The notes under the pieces: generated by a model | The model's database searches: none | Seen by the model: only the letters and a program-made list of their open reading frames with translations | Told to the model about the DNA's origin: nothing | In this document: one piece after another, positions 23,672 through 33,832 of the stretch | Numbering within the stretch: the first letter of the stretch is position 1 | How the letters are laid out: every line of letters starts with the position of its first letter | Assembly: GCA_963082975.1 (NCBI GenBank) | Contig: OY720346.1 | Location: forward strand, 69,803,267-69,867,266 | Source of the DNA: Labia minor | Taxonomy: Eukaryota > Arthropoda > Insecta > Dermaptera > Spongiphoridae | Length of the DNA stretch: 64,000 bases | Reading direction: 5' to 3' | Translations under genes and position numbers: made by a program

Positions 23672-23938
23672 TTTTAATTTAATTTGGTATTAAAAATTCC
23701 ATTTTGTTGTTGTGTTTTTTCAACTTCAAATTAATTATTCCCAAATTTCAAGATTTTTTAAATCATTATAATTTATGAATATTTAATGATTACATTTAAA
23801 ATCATTTGAAAGTTATAATTTCATCTTCACAAACAGAGATTAAAAAATAATAAAATCGAAATATTGAAAAAATATAATAGGGAGGTAGAAAAAAAGTTCG
23901 AATTCCCCTCTTCTTATTTTTACTTAACTGGTCTTCTG

Positions 23939-24008
23939 ATTGGTTGCCTGTTTCGACACACCTTTTTTCGACTTAAACGCCACCCTCCATTTCCTTCATC
24001 TATCATTT
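23939..24008 (+). promoter_or_regulatory. Conserved 5' region of F-box copy 3
   Basis: An inverted CCAAT box (23939-23943) and a TCATTT initiator-like motif, spaced as in the other copies, although the surrounding leader has extra substitutions. Confidence 0.3.
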
Positions 24009-24105
24009 TCTCTCTGCATCTCACCAAGTCAACATTAACACGCTTGCTAACGGAGTGTACTTTGCAATTTGTTTTCTTTTTGATTTTATTTTTTCTTTTT
24101 TAATC

Positions 24106-25467
24106 ATGCCATTCAAAAAGTTAAAAGTCGACCATTGTGTCCAGGAGGTGACTCCTGTAAATGAAACGAGTGTTCAATATAGTGGTGATCAAGAATTACA
24201 TCAACATTTGGGGAGATTACCGCAAGAATTAGTAGGTAATATTCTTCAATATGCAACAATACAACAATTGCTTGTTTTTAGTGAAGATCCATATTATTAC
24301 CATGTGATTATCAAGTCTGGGATTATCTCTTCCTTACCAGCAATATCATTCCGCGGTCGGAATTCCTTCTACGCTGAACAGTTTTTTGGACGATTCTATT
24401 TATTCATAGAAACAGTTGATGTAAGTCAGTTGAATTATGAATTTTTAATCAAGTTTATAAAACATTATCCCATGCCACGATTAAAAAAAATTAATTTTAA
24501 AATTTCACACAAACCTCTTAAAATCATAAATGATATAGAAGATCTTCTAACAAAATTAAAATGTCTTATAGATGAAGGTAAATTGCCAACTTGTCCTATT
24601 TTCAAGAAAGTAGAAGAAATGATGATCTGGAATTTACCAAATCGAGATATTTTTTTATGGGTTATTAATTATTTTTTTCCAAATTTAAAAACATTAGACT
24701 TAAAGGGTGAACCTATATTAAATAATAAATTATTTTGGAAAATGAACAACCTTGTAACATTAAATTGTTTGATAGAAACAATGGAACCATTGAAATCAAT
24801 AGATAACTTCTCTAATTTAAAACAATTAGAAATCGCTTTTCATTCTGATAATGAGACCTGGCCATCTTATTTGTCTAAATTAGAAAATTTAGAACACCTA
24901 GAGATTTCATACAATGGCCCAGAAGAAATTGTCAGGCGTTATTTTGAAATTGCACCATTACGTAAATTGAAAAAAGTAATGCTTTTAGAAATTCCATCAT
25001 TTACAGAAAAACTAGTTAAAGTGTTTCTAGAAAAAAGGTTACCATTAACAAATTTGAAAATATGTTATTGCGATGATGTCGAGAGAAATGCCTTGAAAAT
25101 GCTCAATCAGTTTGAAAATTTAACAGATCTCCGATTAGAATTCTGTGAATTATTAAAATCTAGTGATCTCGAGGATATCCATAAAATAAAAAAATTAAAT
25201 ATTTTATCGTTGCGTGGATGTCTAGAAATAGATAATGAAGCCCTTCCATATATTTTTCAATGTAAAACATTATATCAATTAACTCTTGATGGCACAAATG
25301 TAAAAGTTGATTTTAGGTCATTTAAAAATAACTTGCGTGTTCATACATTGAACATTCAAAAACAAGATTATCGTGCGTGGCCATCTAATTTGAATACTCC
25401 AGATAAAGGTCGGAATTTAAAAGAATTGTTACCTTTTGCATGTTGTATCAAAAAATTAACATTTTAA
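24106..25467 (+). CDS. F-box/leucine-rich-repeat protein, paralogue 3 (most diverged)
   Basis: An intact single-exon gene of 453 codons from the shared ATG. The F-box region differs slightly (ELHQHLGRLPQELVG). The flanking DNA is a close duplicate of paralogue 1, but a window of about 200 bp (24596-24780) is strongly diverged: FKKVEEMMIWNLPNRDIFLW replaces the longer FNKVEEIIIRIRR... segment, with an in-frame loss of codons, then NCLIETMEP. Near the C terminus the HHND residues present in the others (KQDHHNDYRAW) are missing (KQDYRAW). Most changes in that window alter amino acids. This suggests gene conversion from an unseen paralogue or diversifying selection on the LRR surface. The expected role is SCF substrate adaptor. 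Confidence 0.85.
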   Translation: MPFKKLKVDHCVQEVTPVNETSVQYSGDQELHQHLGRLPQELVGNILQYATIQQLLVFSEDPYYYHVIIKSGIISSLPAISFRGRNSFYAEQFFGRFYLFIETVDVSQLNYEFLIKFIKHYPMPRLKKINFKISHKPLKIINDIEDLLTKLKCLIDEGKLPTCPIFKKVEEMMIWNLPNRDIFLWVINYFFPNLKTLDLKGEPILNNKLFWKMNNLVTLNCLIETMEPLKSIDNFSNLKQLEIAFHSDNETWPSYLSKLENLEHLEISYNGPEEIVRRYFEIAPLRKLKKVMLLEIPSFTEKLVKVFLEKRLPLTNLKICYCDDVERNALKMLNQFENLTDLRLEFCELLKSSDLEDIHKIKKLNILSLRGCLEIDNEALPYIFQCKTLYQLTLDGTNVKVDFRSFKNNLRVHTLNIQKQDYRAWPSNLNTPDKGRNLKELLPFACCIKKLTF

Positions 25468-25516
25468 TTTAAAGATTACTGTTTTGTGAGTGACATATGT
25501 TATTTAGCTTATAAAA

Positions 25517-25522
25517 AATAAA
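25517..25522 (+). terminator. Poly(A) signal AATAAA, F-box copy 3
   Basis: AATAAA 50 nt after the stop codon, as in the other paralogues. Confidence 0.45.
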
Positions 25523-26575
25523 TTTTTATAAATATTTCTTATGATGGTTTTATAAGCTTAAATTATTTTAATATTTAAGATTTATATTCTATAATATCTA
25601 TATTAAAAATATTTATATACAATTTTTATATAATAATTGAAAATACTATTTTAATATAAATAAATTACCATTGTTTGTATGAAAAAAAAATTGTTAACTT
25701 TAAATCATAAATATATTAAATCATAATATATGTATTCTATTATTTGTAAGTATCACACATTTTTAAAAGTTATTTATGTAGAATAATAATAAATAAACAT
25801 TTTTTTATTTTTTTTAATATTATTGTATTTAAATTAAATTATTTAAAAAATAATTTTAAATATTTAAATTAAATTATTTAAAAAATAATTTTAAATATTT
25901 AATAAAATTATTGTATAAAGTAAAATTATTATTGATTTATTGTAAAGATTATAATACAAAAATCTAACAAATATCTCATTGGATCATTTTGTCATAAATA
26001 ATATCTTTATTAAAATAAATATATAATATATATACTTATACAAATGATAATTGAAAAATGGCGATACGCTAATTTGTAATTTATATTTTAAATGTAAGCA
26101 TATCTTAATTAATATTAATACATATTATAAAATGAAATTTTATATGAATTTATTTTGTTTTACTTTTCAATCCTATAACCTTTCCCATATTCTTCATATA
26201 TATATATATATAAGAAAGTTATATAAATAATATAATAATATGTAAATGACATAAAATATTGTAGGATTTCCAGCTAATAATTTTATTTGTTTTGCGAAAA
26301 CATTCATATTTAAATTTTTTGGTTTCGTTCGACCCGGATATCCATTTGTGATAGTGAAAATTTAAAATAACATATATTAATTTAAATTAAATTATAATTT
26401 AAAATTAATAAATAATATTTATTAAACCAGCGCATGTTTGGCTCTTTGTTGATGCCACCACTTCACGTGTTGGCGCGTGAAATTTGCAGTGTTAAAAAAT
26501 TAATTCCTGTACTTTGAGCAAATAAATGTAGCTGAAATTCTAGATATAGCAGTTTTATACAATTACTAGCTGATC
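25523..26575. other. AT-rich 3' flank of F-box copy 3, no gene
   Basis: A close duplicate of 4796-5814. It has an extra tandem duplication of a roughly 45-bp segment (atttaaattaaattatttaaaaaataattttaa) around 25825-25900. The GGCTCTTTGTTGATGCCACC repeat is at 26447-26560. No coding sequence is supported. Confidence 0.6.
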
Positions 26576-26811
26576 AGAGCGCCTTCCAGGCGCTCTTCAC
26601 ACCTAGACGGGGGCTCCGCCCCCTGTACCCCCGAGTGATACATAGTATTTGGTTGAAAGTCTGTATGTAAAAGGTTTTCATCCATTTTGTTTCAATCAGT
26701 ATAAGTAGATAAGACATATATTTGTTTTCTTGGAAAATATATTTTAATTTAATCAGTAAATTAATTATATATTATTATTGTATATGTTATATTTATCTAA
26801 CTCTGTGTCTA

Positions 26812-26970
26812 TACAGTTTTCGAAAGTTCTTAGCCGCAGCATCCACTTTTCTCTAAGAGTCCCTATCCTGAGCTACATCCAAATCCTACCCTGTCCCATC
26901 TCTCCCATGTCCCTTCCTTCATTGTCCACCCACCTTGATCTTTGGTCTTCCACCGGATGTTTCCCAATAT
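26812..26970 (-). pseudogene. Non-LTR RT tail fragment in Helitron
   Basis: The same C-terminal RT relic as at 6722-6960 in the same orientation relative to the Helitron end, cut off after the 'gggaaacatccggtggaag' segment. It is not functional. Confidence 0.5.
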
Positions 26971-27253
26971 TTGCATGTGTGTCTGCATACATATCTACGT
27001 ATATGATAACTGAACACTTAATAATAATAATAATAATAATGTATTAAATGAATATAATTGAAATTTTAGTTTTAATTGCACTTTTTTTTTGGTTTTTATT
27101 TTTATTTATTTTTATTGGAATTATTACAAATAATAATAATAATAATAATATACCGTTTAATACGTGAAAATAATAATAATAATAATAATAATTTATTAAA
27201 TTAATATAATTGAAATTTTATTTTTTATTATTACATTTTTATTTTTATTTTTT

Positions 27254-27561
27254 ACCGACCGACGATAGTAAGGGAGGTATTGTTTTCACACCAAATTTCA
27301 CATGTGGAGATTTTTACATATCTCCACGAATATTTCTTAATTTAAAATTATATATAAGTCACCCAGCCATTCATGACGTCACAGCCTGGTCTTACATATA
27401 TATTACAAATAAAATAAAATTAAAAATATTTATGTTATGTCCATATCTGTTTTTTTATTACATTAATAGATATATTAAAATTATTTGAAATTGTTTCTGT
27501 AGCTGGAAATTAATTTACTTCAAACCGTCGGTCGGTTCGGACCTGGCCACAGGTCAACTTA
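27254..27561 (+). mobile_element. Helentron-like element, copy c (internally deleted)
   Basis: It has the ACCGACCGACGATAG start and the complete 3' hairpin end. The middle, from after 'atctccacgaat' to the 'tttcttaatttaaaatt' segment, is deleted. It is nested in the Helitron. Confidence 0.6.
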
Positions 27562-28593
27562 TTTTGTTAATAATTTATTTTTATTTTTTATTTTTTTTGT
27601 TAATAATTATTACATTTTTATTTGTTCGAAAATTATTTCTACTTTATTAATTGTTAATAGTTATTACATTTTAATTAACAGTTTTCGGAATAAGTATATT
27701 CTCTTATTTTATAGAGATTTTTATTGTTTGTCTCAAAAGTCTACCTACAATATTTCATTACCATTGTATGATTCAAAAAAAAATTCAAAATATTTAATAG
27801 GACATGACATGATCTTAGTATTTTTCCCATCCCAGAATATTTGCTAATATTACATGTTGGAGTTCCAATTACCTGCATATTTAATGGCAATTTCAATGCT
27901 GAATATACTTTTAAATAAAAAATTAAAAAAATTTGAAGTAAATGGAATTATTATACTTAATAAATCTATATATAAATTTAATATATATTCAAACAATAAT
28001 TGAAACAATATAAATAAAACGATTCAATATTTTACTTACATTGTGATTTATATTTCTATTTTTATTACAACTGTTATTATGTGTATGTTATTTTTGACAG
28101 TTTAAAAAAAATTAAAAATATTTGAATTTGGAAGATTATATGTAGCGCCATCTGTCGATAGTTTTGTGACACTATAGACTTTTACCAAAATATTACTAAT
28201 TAAATTAATTTTGGATTTAATTGAAACAATATAAATAAAACGATACAATATTTTACTTACATTGTGATTTATATTTCTATTTTTATTACAACTGTTATTA
28301 TGGGTATGTTATTTTTGACAGTTTAAATAAAATTAAAAATATTTGAATTTGGAAAATTATATGTAGCGCCATCTGTCGATAGTTTTGTGACACTAAAGAC
28401 TTTTAGCAATATATTACTAATTAAATTAATTTTGGATAAATTAATTTTGGATTTAACTACACTAAACCCTTCCTTGGTATGCCCACAACAATTCCTGAAA
28501 GTTTCACCGTAATCGGACGGGTAGTTTTTGAGTCTATAAGAGACAGACAGACACACAGACAGACACACAGACATTGCCTTTTATATATATAGA

Positions 28594-29159
28594 TTAATCA
28601 TGTGAAAAATTATCAAACATATATCTTTATTTTTACGGTCACTTTAGAAGAAAAAATATCAAAACGTTGTAATAATCTTGGTTACACACACACACACACA
28701 CACACAGAGAGAGACATTTTTCTCAACCTTAGTGAAAATTATTCAGGAACCTTCAAATCGTATAAAAACATCAAAATCTCAACATCGAAAATTTTCGTGA
28801 TCGCAATACTATCTCGCCAGATATAGTAAAAAAATAAATAAATAATTTTTTAATTTTTGTTCCTTTAAAATATTTGAAATTTTTTCATTTATTTTTTAAT
28901 TATTAATTAATGTTTTTTCATTAATTAGTTAAATAATATACTTTTTAATTATTTTTTTTTCTCTCTAAAATATTTGAAATTTTTTAATCTGTTTTGTCGT
29001 TTAATTTTTTGTTAATTCTTATCAATTTTTATTAGTTAATTTTTTATTTTATATTTATTTATTTATTGTTCTTTTATTAATGATTTTTTAGATTGTTTTA
29101 TAACTTTTAATATTTTTTCACTAAAATATTATTTATTTATTATTATTAGGGACCCCAAG
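28594..29159. other. Continuation of duplicated 3' flank
   Basis: It matches 5816-6380, with the (CA)n/(GA)n tract at 28685-28714. It ends at 'gggaccccaag', where a hAT element is inserted. No gene. Confidence 0.6.
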
Positions 29160-30609
29160 CAGTGGCGGCTCGCTAGGGTAGGCAAGGTAGGCGACGCCTA
29201 CCTTATAAATATACAGATGAAAAATATTTATAAATTTTATTATATTTATTAAGTTTAAAAATATTTAGTTTCATAAAATAATTATTTAATGATTTAATAT
29301 ATTAAGATTTAAAAAAAAAAAATTTGAAACTGCGGAGCGCACGGGTACTGCTAGTCATAAAGTAAAGGCGATATTTTTCATCGCCTATTTACTGCCTGTA
29401 CTCCACACTCCACTGGCCACATTTCTAGTCAGTCGCGCATGCGTACAGCAGTGATAGCTAGCGCTATAAGTTGAACGGTTAGGCGATGAACTAAGTAGCC
29501 TATGCTATGCAATTCGTGTGTATAGAGCAGGTCCATCCCACTCTTAGGCAGCCTTTGAACCCATGTTTTTAGTGTTCTAGGACATAAATAGTTGTCGCTG
29601 CAGGCATCCAATTTTTAACTCCCCAGGCGCTCTCGAGATCGCACTACTGCAGAAGATAAAATTTGAATTTATTTTCTTGGACTTGTAAAATCATCCCCCA
29701 GTTGTGAGTCCATGTGTGTCATTGTCCCCTCGCCACAGACTACATCGTGCATAAAAATTCGAAATCCGAAGGCAGCAATTGCAAACATGCCTACAGTAAG
29801 TAAAATTTTATTATATAAATTATTTTATATTAATATTAAATTTATTAATATATTATTAAATATTTTTTTTATTTACAAAATTTTACATATTTGCCATATT
29901 AAATATTATTATTTATATTTACATTAATAATCAGTATTACTGAATTATGTACATATAAAATAAAATATTTGAATATATTATTATTATATGTTGTCTATTG
30001 AAAATGAACGAGTTTCTTTCTAATTTAACTATTCTTCGTATACCTGATCCAAGACAATAGGCTAAGTTTTTATTAAACAGACCATATTTATAACCTGTCG
30101 ATCAACCCATGTACTTAAAATTCGATATTCCAAACATATATATTAAACTATTTTAAAATTATTTGTTATCATTTCTCAGATGGATTAATCATGAAAACAG
30201 CGATTTTACAACAAGCAAGAAGAAAAAGTTAAACCGTGGAGTGATACCTCAGAAAGTAACCCAAGATAATATGTTTTGTGTATTTAATAATAAAACTATT
30301 TTCAAAGGTGTAAATTTATACGTCTCACAATATATGAAAAAACAATATGTAAATAAGATATGTTTAATAGTGAGATCACATAATTTGTAAATATAATTTT
30401 ATAATTTTTATTAATTTTCAAATATATATTGTTTATATACATAAAAAATTATTCGTTTCTTTTAGATATGTTAATTACATAAAAAGATTGTAGAAAATTT
30501 TCAGTTTAATTAAAAATTATTTATTTGGAAATTAAACCAATATTTATCTCCAAATAGATAATTTTTCATTCTACAATTTTTTAATTCCCAACATTCACAA
30601 TATTCCTTA

Positions 30610-30680
30610 AAAAAAAAAAAAAGAAAAAAAAAAAGAAAAAAAAGAAAAAAAAAAAAGAAAAAAAAGAAAAAAAAAAAAAA
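30610..30680 (+). repeat. Poly-purine (A/G) tract
   Basis: About 70 bases of almost pure A with regularly spaced G (AAAAAAG-like). It could form triplex-type structures or be a decayed poly(A) tail. Confidence 0.9.
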
Positions 30681-30844
30681 ATCACACGCACGCACACACA
30701 CAAGCCCGATTTTTTATAAAATTAGTTAGCCGAGGACGATACCAGGTGGCGCGATGTGCTAAAACTTTGCTTCAAAATTTAACCCGGAGTGGGGACATCT
30801 TATAGATAGTCTGTGGTATAGAGCTTTTCTCTGGGATAGAGCAA

Positions 30845-31399
30845 GTGTATTACGAAATAATTGATACCATTGTTCTTCAAATGGAAACAAGATTTAAGGA
30901 TATGTCACAGTTAGCATACTTTGCTTTAGGTGATACTTCGAAATTCAGCGATTTTAGTAAAAGCTTTCCTAAAAATCTTGTAATCCTTCTACACAATCAA
31001 TTTCAAAACGTATTTGAAAAACAAAAGTTAATAAACGAACTAACTGTAATTTATGAGGATACACAATTTCATAATATAAGATTTGATAAATTTCTACAAC
31101 TTTTTAATGAAAATGATTACAATGAAATTTTTGCAGAAGCATATAAACTTTTCATATTGATAGGCACGATTCCGATGACAAGTGTTTCCATAGAGCGCAA
31201 TTTCTCATGTTTAAAACGCATAAAAAATTATTTAAGAAATTCAATGTCGCAGGAAAGGTTGTCTTCTCTTTCTTTGTTATCAATAGAAAAAGAATTATTA
31301 ATTCAAATTTCAAAACAAGATAACTTCTCAGATCAAATTATTGAATTATTTTCAAAATTAAAAGATAGACGAATAAATTTAATTTACAAAAATAAATAA
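30845..31399 (+). pseudogene. hAT transposase C-terminal region (ZMYM1-like), partial
   Basis: An open frame of 184 codons with a natural TAA end; the frame extends a little upstream and has no ATG at its beginning, so it is a fragment of a longer protein or a 3' exon. The C-terminal half, IPMTSVSIERNFSCLKRIKNY..., followed by LSSLSLLSIEKELL, matches the hAT dimerisation domain found in zinc-finger MYM-type protein 1-like transposases. The region before it (ETRFKDMSQLAYFALG) fits the end of the RNase H-like fold, where the last catalytic glutamate would lie upstream. No stop interrupts it, so it decayed less than the other hAT relics. It is probably non-functional because the N-terminal part is not recognisable in 29160-30840. 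Confidence 0.75.
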
Positions 31400-31867
31400 A
31401 TACATCTTTTTTCTTTCTCTTTTTCTACTTTTCGTAAGTTATCTTATATATAAAATTCTCGTGTCACAAAACTTTGAAATCATACTCCTCCGAAACGGCT
31501 TGACCGATTCTTATGAAATTTTTTATGTATATTCAGTAGGTCTCAGGGCATGTCAGACTTCCTTTACAAAACCGCTAATTGGTAAGGTGTGTCCAGGAAA
31601 TGCTAATTAATTAAAAATAGTTTAGTTACCATACTAGCTCATAGAGGCGCTGGTGGCGATAATTTGACATCATATATATATCCTGATAGGAGCCTTCAAA
31701 TATAAGTGGTTCGTAGGTGAACGGTCTAAGGCGTTAACTTATGACTTTGTACTTTCGGTTCGAAACTAGCAAAGGCACATTTTTTTTTAAAGTATTATAT
31801 ATTTTTTTTACAAATTTATTAATTTTTATTATTTTAATATTTTATTATTTTATTTTATTAAATTAAT

Positions 31868-32040
31868 TTTATTAAATTAAATTTTATTATTAAATTGTAT
31901 TTTATTAAATTAAATTTTATTATTAAATTGTATTTTATTAAATTAAATTTTATTATTAAATTGTATTTTATTAAATTAAATTTTATTATTAAATTGTATT
32001 TTATTAAATTTTAATATTAAATTGTATTTTATTAAATTAA
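31868..32040 (+). repeat. Minisatellite, ~33-bp unit
   Basis: About five tandem copies of a ttttattattaaattgtat-type unit. A shorter, altered array occupies the same place in the second Helitron (about 34220-34345), so copy number differs between the two elements. Confidence 0.85.
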
Positions 32041-33179
32041 TAATTATGTCAATTAATTTTTTGTGAATAAATAAACAAATATAAAAACTATATATAAAAT
32101 TTGAATTTTCATCCATTCATTCATTTAAAAAGATATTAACTTTCTCTTCCTTCTTGGAAAAACCCATATTGCCATCCCTAGCGTCAACTATCTATGTATA
32201 TATATAAAAAAGGTTTTTGTCTGCATATTGCAGCTGGATGCTCTGTGCTCAGAATTTAAAAATTATTATAATATTTCACTTTTTATTTTAAATTCTAATA
32301 TTCAAATATCAATTAAATTAAATAATTTATTCTAAAAGTTGTCATTTAAATTTATTTAATAAAATATTTAGATCATATTTAACTTAATTCTTTATATATA
32401 TTTGAATATTTCTTCTTTTCTATTTGAAAGTGAAAGCTTAAAAAAACAGAATATATTATTTTTAAACTTTTATGAACACAAAAATATTTTCTAATCGTCA
32501 ATTAAAATGACTAAATTATATTATTTTTGTTTTTGTTTCAATTATTAATTACAAATATATTTTAAGTGCAAAAATGATTTCATGGTTAATTAAAATATGT
32601 TTTTTTAGACAAATGATATAAACGAGATGTTTTAAATTTATGTCTTTTTTATATTTTTTTATTAATAGGCTTCTTTTTTTATTTTTAATTTTTAATAAAT
32701 TCTCTTTTTTGATATGATATTAAAAAAAAATAATATTGAATTGTATATAAAATTAAAAATTAGAATATTTGAATTTTTTTAAATTTTAACACATGTAATC
32801 AATCATATGCATAACGAATGGAAAATTTTGAAAATCAACTTAGTATTAAATTCAGAAAAAAATACTCATATATAGAATATAATAGACCATTCGAATATAA
32901 TTTAAAACTATTTTTCTCCTTCTATTTTAAATTTTAAAAAAAACGGAGTGTTAAGAAATTAAGATGCCTGGATAGGTAAATGGGCTGGAAGAGGAGGTAA
33001 TTTATAATTTTCTTCTAATTCAGATTGAAATTAATGGTGATAAGAAAAAATATTTAGTAACAAAATCTATATACAAAATGTAGAATTTGAATATGTAGAA
33101 AAATTGAATGTAATCACGAAGGATAATAATATTTGAGAAGAATATATATATTTAAATCGAAGTTGTAATCGGGAAACGC

Positions 33180-33615
33180 CTGTTATCATGCAGTAAAGAG
33201 GCTTATCTCATCAAAATTATTATCAAAAGGAATCAAAATTAAAATATATAAACCAATTATTTTGCCTGTTGTATTATATGGGTGGGACGCAAGGTCTATG
33301 ACCCTGGGAGATGAGAGTAGATCCAGAGTATTCTTTCCAGCATTTATTGGCCAAAGAAAGATGAGGTCACCGGGGAATGGCGGAGACTGCACATCGAGGA
33401 ATTGCATGACCTCTATGCATCTTCAGAAATAGTTAGGGTTAGGCACGGGACGCGGCTAGAATGGGAGAGGAAAAAGATTTTGGATTGGAAAACGTCCGCT
33501 TGGAAGACCAAGGACGTGTAGGAAGGGACGTAAGAGAGATGGGACAAGGGCTCAGGATAGGGACACTTGGAGAAATGTGGTTGCTGCGGCCTAGAACTTT
33601 CGAGTTCCTTAGAGT
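33180..33615 (+). pseudogene. Captured non-LTR RT tail in Helitron 1
   Basis: Degenerate plus-strand RT C terminus: 'LPVVLYGWDARSMTLGDESR' followed by EELHDLYASSEIVRV, then a deletion that removes the RLRWAGHVARM core. Compare the fuller version at 60650-61116. It is non-functional. Confidence 0.65.
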
Positions 33616-33832
33616 CACATATAGATAGATATAACATATACAATAATAATATATATAATTAATTTAGTGATTAAATTAAAATGTATTTTAAATAAGAACA
33701 CAAAAAGAAATGAATGTTTTATGTAATATACTGATTGAAACAAAATGGATGAAAACCTTTTACTCGGGGGGGTACAGGGGGCGGAGCCCCCGTCTAGGTG
33801 CGGAGAGCGCCGAAGGCGCTCGGGGCAGCTAG

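Larger units (their letters stand above)
26576..28593 (-). mobile_element. Helitron (2.02 kb), minus strand, with preserved empty site
   Basis: The 3' end on the minus strand is CTAG (26576-26579) with hairpin GAGCGCC/GGCGCTC. The 5' end is TCTATATATATAAAAGGC at 28593. Joining the flanks (acaatta + ttaatcatg) reproduces the uninterrupted sequence at 5810-5825 exactly, so insertion was between A and T with no duplication, as Helitrons do. The interior includes an RT tail fragment (26812-26970), a (TAA)n region, a partial Helentron-like copy (27254-27561) and two tandem copies of a roughly 180-bp segment (27990-28170 and 28215-28400). It encodes no Rep/helicase. Confidence 0.9.
29160..31441 (+). 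mobile_element. hAT transposon, 5' part, right end lost at a Helitron junction
   Basis: CAGTGGCGGCTCGC at 29160 is a hAT left terminus. It interrupts 'gggaccccaag|ttacattc', which is continuous at 6374-6390 and 47257-47275. The expected 8-bp duplication would be accccaag, but no CACTG-accccaag right end was found. The element contains a GC-richer first-exon-like stretch (29300-29790, with an acaGTAAGT donor-like site at about 29797), a poly-purine tract (30610-30680) and a transposase C-terminal region. At 31442 it is replaced by the first of two Helitrons. Confidence 0.65.
31442..33832 (+). mobile_element. Helitron, first of a head-to-tail tandem pair
   Basis: The 5' end is TCTTATATATAAAATTCTCGTG (31442), a start well known from insect Helitrons. 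The 3' end is the hairpin GAGCGCC-GAA-GGCGCTC followed by GGGGCAGCTAG (33832). The preceding base is A. The next Helitron starts at the very next base (TC at 33833). Length is 2391 bp. Contents are a 33-bp tandem repeat (31868-32040), AT-rich filler and an RT tail (33180-33615). It has no replicase, so it is non-autonomous. Confidence 0.92.

Noticed and set aside
28323-28574. Cysteine-rich 'MSVCLSVCLSVS' protein (and the similar frame at 49513-49872)
   Set aside because: It is a translation of the TGTCTGTC microsatellite in a Helitron 5' end, not a secreted peptide gene.
31868-32040. Possible CRISPR-like array
   Set aside because: The 33-bp units are contiguous with no unique spacers. It is a minisatellite inside a Helitron.
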